A model generated the notes under the pieces. The model ran no database searches. It was not told where the DNA came from and saw nothing but the letters and a program-made list of their open reading frames with translations. The position numbers and the translations under genes were made by a program. A stretch of 64,000 nt of DNA from Klebsiella quasipneumoniae subsp. quasipneumoniae (GTDB taxonomy: Bacteria > Pseudomonadota > Gammaproteobacteria > Enterobacterales > Enterobacteriaceae). Positions 44,348 through 53,589 of the stretch are shown one piece after another. Each line of letters begins with the position of its first letter. Within the stretch, counting starts at the first letter, position 1. The stretch is from the NCBI RefSeq assembly GCF_020525925.1, contig NZ_CP084876.1:4216001-4280000 (forward strand), written 5' to 3'.

Positions 44348-45748
44348 ATGGGGCAACTGTCGCAATCACAGGATTTAGGGGCGGGGCTGAAGTCGCGCCA
44401 CGTCACGATGTTATCTATCGCCGGGGTGATCGGCGCGAGTTTATTTGTCGGATCCAGCGTCGCCATTGCCGAGGCGGGCCCGGCGGTGCTGCTGGCCTAT
44501 CTGTTTGCCGGACTACTGGTGGTGATGATTATGCGTATGCTGGCCGAAATGGCGGTCGCCACGCCGGATACCGGCTCCTTTTCCACCTACGCCGATAAAG
44601 CCATCGGCCGCTGGGCGGGGTATACCATCGGCTGGCTGTACTGGTGGTTTTGGGTATTGGTTATTCCGCTGGAAGCCAATATCGCGGCGATTATTTTGCA
44701 TTCATGGGTGCCGGGCGTCCCGGTGTGGCTGTTCTCTCTGGTCATCACCCTCGCCCTCACCGGCAGTAACCTGCTGAGCGTCAAAAACTACGGCGAATTC
44801 GAGTTCTGGCTGGCGCTGTGCAAAGTGGTCGCTATTCTGGCGTTTATCATACTGGGCGCGGTCGCCATTACCGGCTTTTATCCGTATGCCGAAGTGAGCG
44901 GCATTTCGCGTCTGTGGGATCACGGCGGCTTTATGCCCAACGGCTTCGGCGCGGTGCTGAGCGCGATGCTGATCACCATGTTCTCGTTTATGGGCGCGGA
45001 GATTGTCACTATTGCCGCCGCCGAATCGGATACCCCGGATAAACATATCGTGCGCGCCACCAACTCGGTGATCTGGCGTATCTCTATTTTTTATCTGTGC
45101 TCGATCTTTATCGTCGTCGCCCTCATCCCATGGAATATGCCGGGGCTGAAGAGCATCGGCTCCTACCGCTCGGTGCTCGAGCTGCTGCATATTCCCTATG
45201 CCAAGCTGATTATGGACGGCGTGATCCTCCTGTCGGTCACCAGCTGTCTGAACTCGGCGCTGTATACCGCCTCGCGGATGCTCTACTCCCTGAGCCGCCG
45301 CGGCGATGCGCCGGCCTTCATGGGGCGGACCAACCGCAGCAAAACGCCGTACGTGGCGGTGCTCCTCTCCACCGGCGCGGCGTTCCTCACCGTGGTGGTG
45401 AACTACTACGCGCCTGCCAAGGTGTTTAAATTCCTCATCGACAGCTCCGGCGCCATCGCCCTGCTGGTCTATCTGGTGATCGCCGTTTCGCAACTGCGGA
45501 TGCGTAAAATCCTTCAGGCGCAAGGCGGCGAGATCCGTCTCAGAATGTGGCTCTATCCGTACCTGACCTGGCTGGTGATCGCCTTTATCACCTTCGTGCT
45601 GGTGGTGATGCTGTTCCGTCCGGCGCAGCAGCTGGAGGTGATCTCTACCGGCCTGTTAGCATTGGGAATTATTTGTACGGTACCGATTATGTCGCGCTGG
45701 AAAAAGCTGGTATTGTGGCAAAAACTGCCGCTGCAAAATACGCGTTAA
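44348..45748 (+). CDS. gabP: GabP, GABA permease
   Basis: About 466 residues, APC-superfamily amino acid transporter with twelve membrane segments: LKSRHVTMLSIAGVIGASLF at the start and the conserved FSFMGAEIVTIAAAESDTP motif. It imports GABA by proton symport. Two adjacent ATG codons (44345 and 44348) are both usable behind GAGAGGGTAA. 132 bp separates it from gabT. Confidence 0.95.
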   Translation: MGQLSQSQDLGAGLKSRHVTMLSIAGVIGASLFVGSSVAIAEAGPAVLLAYLFAGLLVVMIMRMLAEMAVATPDTGSFSTYADKAIGRWAGYTIGWLYWWFWVLVIPLEANIAAIILHSWVPGVPVWLFSLVITLALTGSNLLSVKNYGEFEFWLALCKVVAILAFIILGAVAITGFYPYAEVSGISRLWDHGGFMPNGFGAVLSAMLITMFSFMGAEIVTIAAAESDTPDKHIVRATNSVIWRISIFYLCSIFIVVALIPWNMPGLKSIGSYRSVLELLHIPYAKLIMDGVILLSVTSCLNSALYTASRMLYSLSRRGDAPAFMGRTNRSKTPYVAVLLSTGAAFLTVVVNYYAPAKVFKFLIDSSGAIALLVYLVIAVSQLRMRKILQAQGGEIRLRMWLYPYLTWLVIAFITFVLVVMLFRPAQQLEVISTGLLALGIICTVPIMSRWKKLVLWQKLPLQNTR

Positions 45749-45793
45749 CCCTGTTCCCGGCCCCCGCCGGGAAGAGTATTCAGGAGTAAGATC

Positions 45794-46486
45794 ATGACCG
45801 CCATTTCCCAGGCGACGGCCATTGACGGGTACCGTTGGTTAAAAAACGACATCATCCGCGGGGTCTACCAACCCGATGAGAAGCTGCGGATGAGCCTGTT
45901 GACCTCGCGCTATGCCCTGGGGGTCGGTCCGCTGCGCGAGGCGCTTTCGCAGCTGGTGGCCGAGCGGCTGGTGACGGTGGTCAATCAGAAAGGCTATCGG
46001 GTGGCGCCCATGTCGGAACAGGAGCTTCTCGATATCTTCGACGCGCGCGCCAACATGGAAGCCATGCTGGTGCGCCTCGCCATCGAGCGCGGCGGCGATG
46101 AGTGGGAGGCGGAGCTGCTGGCCCGCGCCCATCTGCTCAACAAGCTGGAGTCGTGCGAGGCAAGTGAGCGCTTACTCGATGAGTGGGACCAGCGCCACCA
46201 GGCGTTTCACACCGCCATCGTCGCCGGCTGCGGTTCGCAGTATCTGCTGCAAATGCGCGAGCGGCTCTTCGATCTGGCAGCCCGCTACCGTTTTATCTGG
46301 CTGCGCACCACCGTCCTGTCGGTAGAGATGCTGGAAGATAAGCATGTCCAGCATCAGACCCTGGTGGACGCTATTCTGGCGCGCGACGCCGAGCAGGCCA
46401 GCGCGCTGATGCGCGAGCACTTACTGACGCCGATCCCGATTATTCAGCAGGCGATGGCCGGCAAGCTGCAGCCGCAGGCAGTGTGA
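45794..46486 (+). CDS. csiR: CsiR (GlaR), GntR-family repressor of the gla-gab operon
   Basis: 230 residues, GntR/FadR type. The N-terminal winged helix (DGYRWLKNDIIRGVYQPDEK, SRYALGVGPLREALSQLVAE) matches E. coli CsiR; the C-terminal FCD domain carries DEWDQRHQAFHTAIV metal/ligand-binding histidines. It represses glaH and is relieved by glutarate in E. coli. About ten residues longer at the N-terminus than the E. coli protein. An inverted repeat (CTCCACGCC...GGCGTGGAG, 46541-46563) lies between it and the convergent crl. Confidence 0.93.
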   Translation: MTAISQATAIDGYRWLKNDIIRGVYQPDEKLRMSLLTSRYALGVGPLREALSQLVAERLVTVVNQKGYRVAPMSEQELLDIFDARANMEAMLVRLAIERGGDEWEAELLARAHLLNKLESCEASERLLDEWDQRHQAFHTAIVAGCGSQYLLQMRERLFDLAARYRFIWLRTTVLSVEMLEDKHVQHQTLVDAILARDAEQASALMREHLLTPIPIIQQAMAGKLQPQAV

Positions 46487-46583
46487 ATCAGGTGGCGGGG
46501 TGGAGAGTGCGGGTGGGGCGGCAAAGTCTTCGTCACGCTCCTCCACGCCGCACGGGCGTGGAGAAATCGTATCTGTAGATCAA

Positions 46584-46982
46584 TCAGGCGCGCAGGCGAA
46601 CCGGCTCGCTGAAATCGTCGGCCGGTTCCAGCTTCAGATTAAAGGTGGTCAGCAGCGCTGCGGCGCGCTCGTGAAACTCGCGCAGCGTTTTTTCCAGTCT
46701 GTCGCTCACTTCCGGGTCGTCAATGTCGACCGCCTGCCATGACCCTTCTTTATTGAACAGGCCAAACTGGTAGCTATAGGTGAAACGTGACTCTTGTGCT
46801 TCCATTTCCATCCACCAGCCCCAGAATTCACGCTTCTCCGGTGCGGGCTTAACGTTGACGCAAACTGCCAGGCAATCGAAAAAGAAACGGTTGTCATGGC
46901 ACTGCTCTTCGCGAATGTAAGGCCCTAGCGCCGTGAATTTCTTGATCAACTTACTTTTCAGGTGTCCACTCGGTAACGTCAT
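46584..46982 (-). CDS. crl: Crl, sigma-S holoenzyme assembly factor
   Basis: 132 residues, the family's length: [20 protein letters not shown] at the start and the conserved [21 protein letters not shown] core. It binds RpoS and helps it join core polymerase. The glutarate cluster next door is RpoS-dependent in E. coli, but that adjacency is probably coincidental. Followed on the same strand by no further gene; frsA is upstream by 57 bp. Confidence 0.95.
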   Translation of the reverse strand: MTLPSGHLKSKLIKKFTALGPYIREEQCHDNRFFFDCLAVCVNVKPAPEKREFWGWWMEMEAQESRFTYSYQFGLFNKEGSWQAVDIDDPEVSDRLEKTLREFHERAAALLTTFNLKLEPADDFSEPVRLRA

Positions 46983-47039
46983 TGCGATCTCCTTTAGTGA
47001 TGCAACTGTTTTACCAAACCAATAGAATTTAGCAATAAA

Positions 47040-48284
47040 TTAACCAAATCTATGGTTGATCCAGCGGGCGATCTGTCGCAATGCGTGATCAAAATTGCGA
47101 TACACCGGGTTAAACGGGATCTCCAGCAGTTTGCCATCGGCGGATGACGAGGTGATTAACCTCGACTCCTCTTCGGGGCTGAACGGATCGTCCTTCCAGA
47201 AGCCGGAGAGCATCGGCGTCGGGCAACGGCGTCCCAGCAGTCCCTGGGTTTTTAACGAGTAGCGGTTGAGCTCCACGCGCAGCGCTTCATCAGACGCGTC
47301 ATGCATGCCCAGCCGCGAGGCCAGCACGTCGAGGTACATCTCCGGCACACGCCCCTGATGCAGAGGATCCACTAGCAGCCCGTGGACCACCGGCCCCAGA
47401 CAGGCTACGGCCTTCAGCCGCTGCGGCTCCAGGTAACCGAGACGCACCGCGATATTGGCGCCAAAACGGAAGCCGAAGGCGGCGACCCGGGTATGGTCGA
47501 TCCATGGCACATTTTCCAGATGGCGCAGCGCGTGCTGATGCAGCAGGCTGGTGTCCTGATTCAGCGTCCATTTTGACGAGAAGCCAATGGAGGGCATATC
47601 AATGGTCAGCATGGCAATGCCGAGCGGTGAGAAGTAGTTCTCATACAGGTTGTAATAATCCGTCTGCAGCGAGTCCAGCCCCCCACACATCAGCACCGTC
47701 GGAAACGGCCCCTCGCCTTTCGGCATATGCAAAAAGCCGGTGATCGGCGAACCGCCAGGGATGGTGAACTCCAGCTCGCGCAGGGCGCCAGGCAGCCGCT
47801 GGGCGGCCTCTTCATACGCCCGGTTGGCTAAAGCCTGCGCCTGTTCCGCCAGCTCATCGCCTTTAATATGCGGATAAGCGGCAATGCTGTACAGGTTCGA
47901 AGCATGCAGCCAGTGGCGGCCGCTCAGCAAAGGATCGGCTTCCTGCCCGGCCTTTTGCTGCCACTGCATCGCCTCTTTCGCCCACTCAAAGATCCAGTTG
48001 CCGCCGCGATAGCCGATGACGGTATCGAACAGCTCGGGATCCGTTCGTTCGGCCTCGCTCATCACAATGCGCGCTTGCACATCAAGGATCTCCTGCGGGG
48101 TTACGCCGCGCCAGATCCACATTAAGCGATTGATCAGACGGTACCAGTGTTCGACGTGATTGCCGCTCAGCGCTGACTGCATCGCCTGGGGTTTTCCGGC
48201 AGAAAACCGGCGTACCAGCGTAGAGGTTTCGGGATGTTTGAAGCGAGGTTTAAACAGCGTTTCGCTGAGGTTAGCCTGTGACAT
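47040..48284 (-). CDS. frsA: FrsA (YafA), alpha/beta-hydrolase-fold protein
   Basis: 414 residues from [20 protein letters not shown], the length of E. coli FrsA. The alpha/beta hydrolase core includes [20 protein letters not shown] and [19 protein letters not shown], where the usual Gly-x-Ser-x-Gly nucleophile elbow is GFRFGAN without Ser, as in the family. It interacts with glucose-specific EIIA in E. coli. An ATG eight codons upstream is ignored because the extension does not match the family. Confidence 0.94.
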   Translation of the reverse strand: MSQANLSETLFKPRFKHPETSTLVRRFSAGKPQAMQSALSGNHVEHWYRLINRLMWIWRGVTPQEILDVQARIVMSEAERTDPELFDTVIGYRGGNWIFEWAKEAMQWQQKAGQEADPLLSGRHWLHASNLYSIAAYPHIKGDELAEQAQALANRAYEEAAQRLPGALRELEFTIPGGSPITGFLHMPKGEGPFPTVLMCGGLDSLQTDYYNLYENYFSPLGIAMLTIDMPSIGFSSKWTLNQDTSLLHQHALRHLENVPWIDHTRVAAFGFRFGANIAVRLGYLEPQRLKAVACLGPVVHGLLVDPLHQGRVPEMYLDVLASRLGMHDASDEALRVELNRYSLKTQGLLGRRCPTPMLSGFWKDDPFSPEEESRLITSSSADGKLLEIPFNPVYRNFDHALRQIARWINHRFG

Positions 48285-48334
48285 GTGCAGTCTCCGTCGT
48301 AGTGCCACTCCGGATATTGTAACCTGCTATAGGA

Positions 48335-48368
48335 TAAAAAAAACCACGCCCGGCAAGCCGGGCGTGGT
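48335..48368 (-). terminator. Intrinsic terminator after gpt
   Basis: Minus-strand stem ACCACGCCCGG (48358-48368) with CCGGGCGTGGT (48343-48353), CTTG loop, then eight T. It separates gpt from frsA. Confidence 0.9.
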
Positions 48369-48389
48369 AAATAGCACTGTCCTGAAGAA

Positions 48390-48848
48390 TTAACGACCTG
48401 CGATAGGCGGTACAAACACCACGCCCATATCCCACGGCTGTTCAATCCAGGTATCCTGCGGAATATCAACCACGTAATCATCGACCAGCGGACGGCCTGC
48501 CGGTTTGGCGAAAATGGTGACGAAGTGCGCTTTGGGATACATTTCGCGGATCGCCACGGCGGTCCCGCCGGTATCCACCAGATCGTCGATAACGATAAAG
48601 CCTTCGCCATCGCCTTCCGCACGTTTCAGTACTTTCAGCTCGCGCTGGTTATCATGGTCGTAGCTGGAGATGCATACGGTATCAACATGACGAATGCCCA
48701 GTTCACGCGCCAGTAAGGCCCCCGGTACCAGTCCACCGCGGCTAACGGCAATAATGCCTTTCCATTGCTCAACCGGCAGCAGACGGCTGGCCAGTTTGCG
48801 GGCGTGAATCTGCAACATGTCCCAGGTGACGACGTATTTTTCGCTCAT
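48390..48848 (-). CDS. gpt: Gpt, xanthine-guanine phosphoribosyltransferase
   Basis: 152 residues, identical in length to E. coli Gpt. The PRPP-binding motif is [19 protein letters not shown]; purine-contact region [14 protein letters not shown] at the C-terminus. Salvages guanine and xanthine to GMP and XMP at the inner membrane face. Divergent from pepD with 257 bp between. Confidence 0.96.
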   Translation of the reverse strand: MSEKYVVTWDMLQIHARKLASRLLPVEQWKGIIAVSRGGLVPGALLARELGIRHVDTVCISSYDHDNQRELKVLKRAEGDGEGFIVIDDLVDTGGTAVAIREMYPKAHFVTIFAKPAGRPLVDDYVVDIPQDTWIEQPWDMGVVFVPPIAGR

Positions 48849-49105
48849 GTGAAGTGTCCCAGCCTGTGTAATACGGCTTAAATAATGTTCGAGGGGGAAA
48901 ATGGTTGCGCGAGATTATAGAGATCTGACGCACTAAAAACCAGTGTTAAGCGGTTTGCGCAACGCTTTTTGCGTTGTTTACACTACCTGCGGCGGTGGAA
49001 AGTGGTATTCTCACCCCCATCGCGCAAGCCCGGGCTTGTTGTGTATTTTAACGCTAACCCTCGTCCTGCAACCGCTGTATGCAGGAGTCTGTAAGGAGAC
49101 TTACC

Positions 49106-50563
49106 GTGTCTGAACTGTCTCAACTATCCCCGCAGCCGCTTTGGGATATTTTCGCCAAGATTTGCTCCATCCCGCACCCGTCCTATCACGAAGAACAGCT
49201 CGCCGAGCACATTATGGGTTGGGCAAAAGAAAAAGGCTTACACGCGGAACGCGACCAGGTTGGCAACATTCTGATTCGTAAAGGCGCGACTGCCGGTATG
49301 GAAAACCGTAAGCCGGTAGCGCTGCAGGCGCACCTCGATATGGTGCCGCAGAAAAATAACGACACCGTCCACGACTTCGCCAAAGATCCGATCCAGCCGT
49401 ACATTGACGGCGAATGGGTGAAAGCGCGCGGCACCACGCTGGGCGCAGACAACGGTATCGGGATGGCGTCCGCACTGGCGGTACTGGCCGACGACAGCGT
49501 CGCTCACGGCCCGCTGGAAGTGCTGCTGACCATGACCGAAGAAGCCGGTATGGACGGCGCCTTCGGTCTGCAGGCCAACTGGCTGCAGGCCGATATCCTG
49601 ATCAACACCGACTCCGAAGAAGAAGGCGAAATCTATATGGGTTGCGCCGGCGGGATCGATTTCACCTCTAACCTGGCGCTGACCCGCGAAGCGATTCCGG
49701 CCGGTTTCCAGAGCTTTAAAGTGACTTTAAAAGGGCTGAAGGGCGGCCACTCCGGCGGTGACATCCATCTCGGTCTGGGTAACGCCAACAAGCTGCTGTC
49801 GCGCTTCCTTGCCGGTCATGCCGATGAGCTGGATCTGCGTCTGGTCGATTTCAACGGCGGTACGTTGCGCAACGCCATCCCGCGTGAAGCGTACGCTACT
49901 GTCGCCGTCGCCGCGGATAAAGCCGATGCGCTGAAAGCGCTGGTGAATACTTACCAGGCGCTGCTGCAAAACGAGCTGGCGGCCAAAGAGAAGAACCTGG
50001 TGGTGCTCCTGGAAGCGGTAGAGAACGACAAAGCGGCGCTGACTCAGGCCTCCCGCGACGGTTTCATCCGCCTGCTGAACGCCACGCCGAACGGGGTTAT
50101 CCGCAACTCTGACGTGGCGAAAGGCGTAGTAGAAACCTCGCTGAACGTCGGCGTCGTCACCATGACCGATGACAATGTGCAGATCCACTGCCTGATCCGC
50201 TCGCTGATCGACAGCGGCAAAGACTATGTGGTCAGCATGCTGGAATCTCTGGGTAAACTGGCGGGGGCGAAAACCGAAGCCAAAGGCGCTTACCCTGGCT
50301 GGCAGCCGGACGCCAACTCGCCGGTGATGCACCTGGTGCGCGAGACTTACCAGCGTCTGTTCAACAAGACGCCGAACATCCAGATCATCCACGCCGGTCT
50401 GGAATGCGGTCTGTTCAAAAAACCGTATCCGGAAATGGACATGGTCTCCATCGGGCCAACCATTACCGGTCCGCACTCCCCGGATGAGCAGGTCCATATC
50501 GAGAGCGTCGGCCAGTACTGGACGCTGCTGACCGAGCTGCTGAAAGCCATTCCGGCTAAATAA
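49106..50563 (+). CDS. pepD: PepD, aminoacyl-histidine dipeptidase (peptidase D)
   Basis: 485 residues from a GTG start at 49106 with AAGGAGA seven bases upstream; the start matches E. coli PepD (SELSQLSPQPLWDIFAKICS). An ATG nine codons earlier lacks a ribosome-binding site. M20 metallopeptidase with zinc ligands in LQAHLDMVPQK, TLGADNGIG, MTEEAGMDG and NTDSEEEGE. It hydrolyses Xaa-His dipeptides such as carnosine in the cytoplasm. Confidence 0.95.
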   Translation: MSELSQLSPQPLWDIFAKICSIPHPSYHEEQLAEHIMGWAKEKGLHAERDQVGNILIRKGATAGMENRKPVALQAHLDMVPQKNNDTVHDFAKDPIQPYIDGEWVKARGTTLGADNGIGMASALAVLADDSVAHGPLEVLLTMTEEAGMDGAFGLQANWLQADILINTDSEEEGEIYMGCAGGIDFTSNLALTREAIPAGFQSFKVTLKGLKGGHSGGDIHLGLGNANKLLSRFLAGHADELDLRLVDFNGGTLRNAIPREAYATVAVAADKADALKALVNTYQALLQNELAAKEKNLVVLLEAVENDKAALTQASRDGFIRLLNATPNGVIRNSDVAKGVVETSLNVGVVTMTDDNVQIHCLIRSLIDSGKDYVVSMLESLGKLAGAKTEAKGAYPGWQPDANSPVMHLVRETYQRLFNKTPNIQIIHAGLECGLFKKPYPEMDMVSIGPTITGPHSPDEQVHIESVGQYWTLLTELLKAIPAK

Positions 50564-50611
50564 GCCCCACCACCGGCGGCAGCCCGCCGCCGGTTTCTCC
50601 CTCGCCTCACC

Positions 50612-51058
50612 TTAGCGTCCCGCGCTTTCCATCCGGTAGTTAATAAACCACTCCCCGCGCGCCGCCACCCGCTGCTCAGCCACCACCTTAAAGCCATGGG
50701 CCGTAAAACAGGGTCTCGCGGTAATGCTGGCGTCCACCGTCAGGATTTGCGCAGGATACTGAGCGCAGAGCGCCTCGATAAGCGCGCCGCCGATACCCTG
50801 CCGGCCGTGATCCGGCGAGACAAAGAGCAAATCGATATGCGTCCCGATGGCGGTGATAAAGCCAACCGGTTGACTCTCTATCTCCGCCACCAGCCCGTTT
50901 GCATCAGCCAGCTTTTGCCGCCAGCGTGTCTCATCCACCTGCGCCCAGGCCGCAATCTGCGCCGGAGTATAGTCCCGGCAGGCCGTTTCCCGCACCGCGC
51001 GCAGGAATATCCGACAGAGCAGTGGTAAATCGTTGTCGCGGTAAGGACGAATGTGCAT
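50612..51058 (-). CDS. yafP: YafP-like GNAT acetyltransferase
   Basis: 148 residues, GNAT fold: MHIRPYRDNDLPLLCRIFLR, acetyl-CoA loop SPDHGRQGIGGALIEAL, and the C-terminal TVDASITARPCFTAHGFKVV. Its ATG is two bases after the dinB stop on the same strand, so it is in the SOS-induced dinB operon. In E. coli, yafN and yafO lie between dinB and yafP; they are absent here. Confidence 0.85.
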   Translation of the reverse strand: MHIRPYRDNDLPLLCRIFLRAVRETACRDYTPAQIAAWAQVDETRWRQKLADANGLVAEIESQPVGFITAIGTHIDLLFVSPDHGRQGIGGALIEALCAQYPAQILTVDASITARPCFTAHGFKVVAEQRVAARGEWFINYRMESAGR

Positions 51059-51060
51059 GG

Positions 51061-52116
51061 TTAAATCCCTAATAAAAGCTGCCTTTCCAGCTGCGGATCG
51101 AGCAGCGTCACGTGGAGCCCAACCAGGCGCACGCCACGTCCGCCGCGGCGCTCATCCCAGGCCTTGCGCGCGGTGGCAATCAGATCCGCTTTGTTCAGCT
51201 GCGGCCAGACGTGCTCCTGGGTGGTCAGCTGGAAGTCATTGAATTTCAGTTTAATACCCTGACGGGCGATCAGCAGGTCCGGTTTGACCTTCGCCAGCCG
51301 GCGCTCCAGTTCGGGATAGAGATTTTCGATAATCGCTTCGCACTCTGACCATTCATGGATATCTTCCGCTAACGTCCGCTCCACTCCCACCGACTTGCGC
51401 TGCCGGTCGTTATGGATTTCCCGCTCATCAATCCCGTGGCTGCGCTCCCACAAAATACGGCCGAATTTACCGAAGCGCTTAAGCAGCATGGCCAGATCGC
51501 TGTTCTGCACATCGCCGCAGGTACGCAGGCCCATATTTTCCAGCTTCGCCGCCGATACCTTCCCGACGCCGGGTATTTTCGCCAGCGGCAGCGCCCGTAC
51601 AAACTCAGCCACCTGATGGGGAGCGATAACGAACTGGCCGTTGGGTTTATTCATGTCGGAGGCGATTTTGGCAAGAAACTTTACCGGCGCTACCCCCGCC
51701 GAGGCGGTGAGGCGCAGCTCCCGTTCGATGGTTTCGCGGATCTCCTGGGCGATCAGGGTGGCCGACCCGTGACAATGCACGCTGTCGCTGACATCAAGAT
51801 AGGCTTCATCCAGCGACAGCGGCTCAATGCGCGAGGTATAGCGGGAGAAAATTTCGCGGATATGGTTCGAGGCTTCTTTGTAGGCATCAAAGCGGCCGGG
51901 AAGCAGCGTGAGATGCGGGCACAGCTTGAGCGCCGTCGCCGTCGGCATGGCGCTGCGCACGCCAAACTTACGCGCAGGATAGTTCGCGGTACTAATCACG
52001 CCACGCTGTACCCGACTGCCGCCTATCGCGAGAGGTATGTCGCGCAACGCCGGGTTGTCGCGCATCTCCACCGCCGCAAAGAAACAGTCCATATCGACAT
52101 GGATAATTTTACGCAT
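51061..52116 (-). CDS. dinB: DinB, DNA polymerase IV
   Basis: 351 residues from MRKIIHVDMDCFFAAVEMRD, as in E. coli. Y-family catalytic motifs DMDCFFAAVE (Asp8) and PLSLDEAYLDVSD (Asp-Glu near 103), HhH motif KIPGVGKVSAAKLENMG, C-terminal beta-clamp-binding QLERQLLLGI. An ATG eleven codons upstream falls within the LexA-box region and is not used in the family. Error-prone translesion polymerase induced by DNA damage. Confidence 0.96.
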   Translation of the reverse strand: MRKIIHVDMDCFFAAVEMRDNPALRDIPLAIGGSRVQRGVISTANYPARKFGVRSAMPTATALKLCPHLTLLPGRFDAYKEASNHIREIFSRYTSRIEPLSLDEAYLDVSDSVHCHGSATLIAQEIRETIERELRLTASAGVAPVKFLAKIASDMNKPNGQFVIAPHQVAEFVRALPLAKIPGVGKVSAAKLENMGLRTCGDVQNSDLAMLLKRFGKFGRILWERSHGIDEREIHNDRQRKSVGVERTLAEDIHEWSECEAIIENLYPELERRLAKVKPDLLIARQGIKLKFNDFQLTTQEHVWPQLNKADLIATARKAWDERRGGRGVRLVGLHVTLLDPQLERQLLLGI

Positions 52117-52130
52117 CGTCAGACTCAACA

Positions 52131-52146
52131 CTGTATACCCATACAG
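52131..52146 (-). promoter_or_regulatory. LexA (SOS) box upstream of dinB
   Basis: CTGTATACCCATACAG fits CTG-N10-CAG with the alternating AT core, 15 bp upstream of the dinB start. Classic SOS operator. Confidence 0.88.
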
Positions 52147-52275
52147 CATAGCAAAACTCGCTGCGAATTTTATGCTTTTTTTATTTCATCGCCCAGAAAA
52201 GCGGTTAAAACATAAAACTTCAATAAATTATGTTTATTTTCATAAAGTTAACCGATAAATCTGGAAGATATAATC

Positions 52276-53136
52276 ATGAAGAAAATACTTACCGCACTTT
52301 GCCTGCTGGCCTCCGCCGGCGCCTGGGCCGCCCCGCAGCTGATTGCCCATCGCGGCGGCACCGGCGATGCGCCAGAAAATACCCTGCCGGCCATTAAGCT
52401 GGCGCTGGAGAATAACGCCGAGGCCATCTGGGTCACGGTGCAGTTAAGCCACGACGGCGTGCCGGTGCTCTACCGGTCAAGCGATCTTTCCGCATTGACC
52501 AATAGCGAGGGCAACGTTTCCAGTTTAACCGCCGCCGAGCTGGCGAAAGTCGATGCCGGCTGGAAATGGGGTGATGACAGCCACCCCTGGCGCGGCAGGC
52601 AGGCCACCATTCCCACGCTGCAAGCCGTTTTGCAGCAATGGCCGCACACGTTCTTCTACATCGACATTAAATCTCCGGATGCCGACCCGACCGTGATGGG
52701 CGAGCGCCTGCTTGCGGTGTTAAAAGCTACGCACAGCCTCGATCGCGTGCGGGTCTATTCCACCGAAGACCGCTATATCGCCGCGCTGCCGCCGGCTATT
52801 CCCCGCTTCGTCACCCGCAGCGAAACCCGCACCAGACTTGCCAGCATTTCGCTCAGCCATCAGTGCCAGCCTGCCAGCCAGCGCGAAGGCGAGCAGTGGT
52901 ATGGGCTGGAGCTGAAGCGCAAGGTAGAGGTGGTGGAGAAATTCACCCTTGGGGAAGGGGTCTCCCCGGCGACGCTCACCTGGGATAAAGAGGCGATGGA
53001 TTGCTTCCGCTCGCAGGGTAAAGCGCACATTATCTTCTTCGGCATCAACAGTGCGGAAGATTACCGCACGGCGAAAGAGCTGGGCGCTGACGGCGTGATG
53101 GTCGATTCCCCGGCGCAGGCGAAAAGCTGGCAGTAA
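52276..53136 (+). CDS. Periplasmic GDPD-fold protein lacking canonical catalytic residues
   Basis: 286 residues with a signal peptide (MKKILTALCLLASAGAWA). The glycerophosphodiester phosphodiesterase start is present: IAHRGGTGDAPENTLPA (His25, Glu34-Asn35). In the next motif, active family members read E-x-D...DG...HD; here it is IWVTVQLSHDGVPVLYRSSD, so the metal-binding Glu and Asp are Trp52 and Thr54, and the second catalytic His-Asp is Tyr66-Arg67. The later metal-site strand reads FYIDIKSPD. The fold is clear (LGADGVMVDSPAQAKS at the end), but glycerophosphodiesterase activity is doubtful. The frame is intact. Divergent from dinB. Confidence 0.85.
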   Translation: MKKILTALCLLASAGAWAAPQLIAHRGGTGDAPENTLPAIKLALENNAEAIWVTVQLSHDGVPVLYRSSDLSALTNSEGNVSSLTAAELAKVDAGWKWGDDSHPWRGRQATIPTLQAVLQQWPHTFFYIDIKSPDADPTVMGERLLAVLKATHSLDRVRVYSTEDRYIAALPPAIPRFVTRSETRTRLASISLSHQCQPASQREGEQWYGLELKRKVEVVEKFTLGEGVSPATLTWDKEAMDCFRSQGKAHIIFFGINSAEDYRTAKELGADGVMVDSPAQAKSWQ

Positions 53137-53150
53137 GGGAGTCAATGGCT

Positions 53151-53172
53151 AAAAAAGGCCGCGAAAGCGGCC
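53151..53172 (-). terminator. Terminator at the end of the nqr operon
   Basis: Minus-strand stem GGCCGC-TTTC-GCGGCC followed by six T (arms 53167-53172 and 53157-53162). It lies beyond the REP pair downstream of nqrM and also just after the convergent GDPD-like gene. Confidence 0.75.
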
Positions 53173-53193
53173 TCACGTTGCTGGCATGTTGTT

Positions 53194-53358
53194 GCCGGGT
53201 GGCGGCTACGCCTTACCCGGCCTACAAAACCGAAGCAGCAGACCCGGCAAGCGCAGCGCCACCGGGCACGGAGCCGCTTTATGCCGGGTGGCGGCTGCGC
53301 CTTACCCGGCCTACAAAACTGAAGCAGCAGGTCCGGCAAGCGCAGCGCCATCAGGCCT
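53194..53358. repeat. REP/BIME pair downstream of nqrM
   Basis: Two REP cores (GCCGGGTGGCGGCT...) at 53194 and 53283, 89 bp apart, each followed by the inverted companion (GGCAAGCGCAGCGCCA). Same family as the array at 8037-9261. Confidence 0.85.
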
Positions 53359-53371
53359 AAATGGCCAAAGA

Positions 53372-53587
53372 TTACAAAATGCGCCGCTGCTGGCGCTGCG
53401 CCTCGCGGGCGAGACGTTTCTTACGCGCGTCGCAAGGCTCAGGACAGTCGCAGACTTTCTCCAGTCCCAGCGAGGAGATCCCGCCGCAGCTGCCCTGAAT
53501 GCTCTTGCGCTTCACCAGGTAGCCCAGCGACATCCCGAGGATCACCAGCGCAAAAATCACAAAGGTTGCGACAAACACCGTCAGCAT
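53372..53587 (-). CDS. nqrM: NqrM, Na+-NQR maturation protein
   Basis: 71 residues: one N-terminal membrane helix (MLTVFVATFVIFALVILGMS) and a cysteine cluster (SCGGISSLGLEKVCDCPEPC), the DUF539/NqrM pattern. It helps insert iron into the membrane subunits of Na+-NQR. It follows nqrF with two bases between and ends the operon. Confidence 0.92.
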   Translation of the reverse strand: MLTVFVATFVIFALVILGMSLGYLVKRKSIQGSCGGISSLGLEKVCDCPEPCDARKKRLAREAQRQQRRIL

Positions 53588-53589
53588 CG

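Noticed and set aside
46541..46563. Terminator between csiR and crl
   Set aside because: The inverted repeat is good, but neither strand has a T run after it, so termination cannot be claimed.
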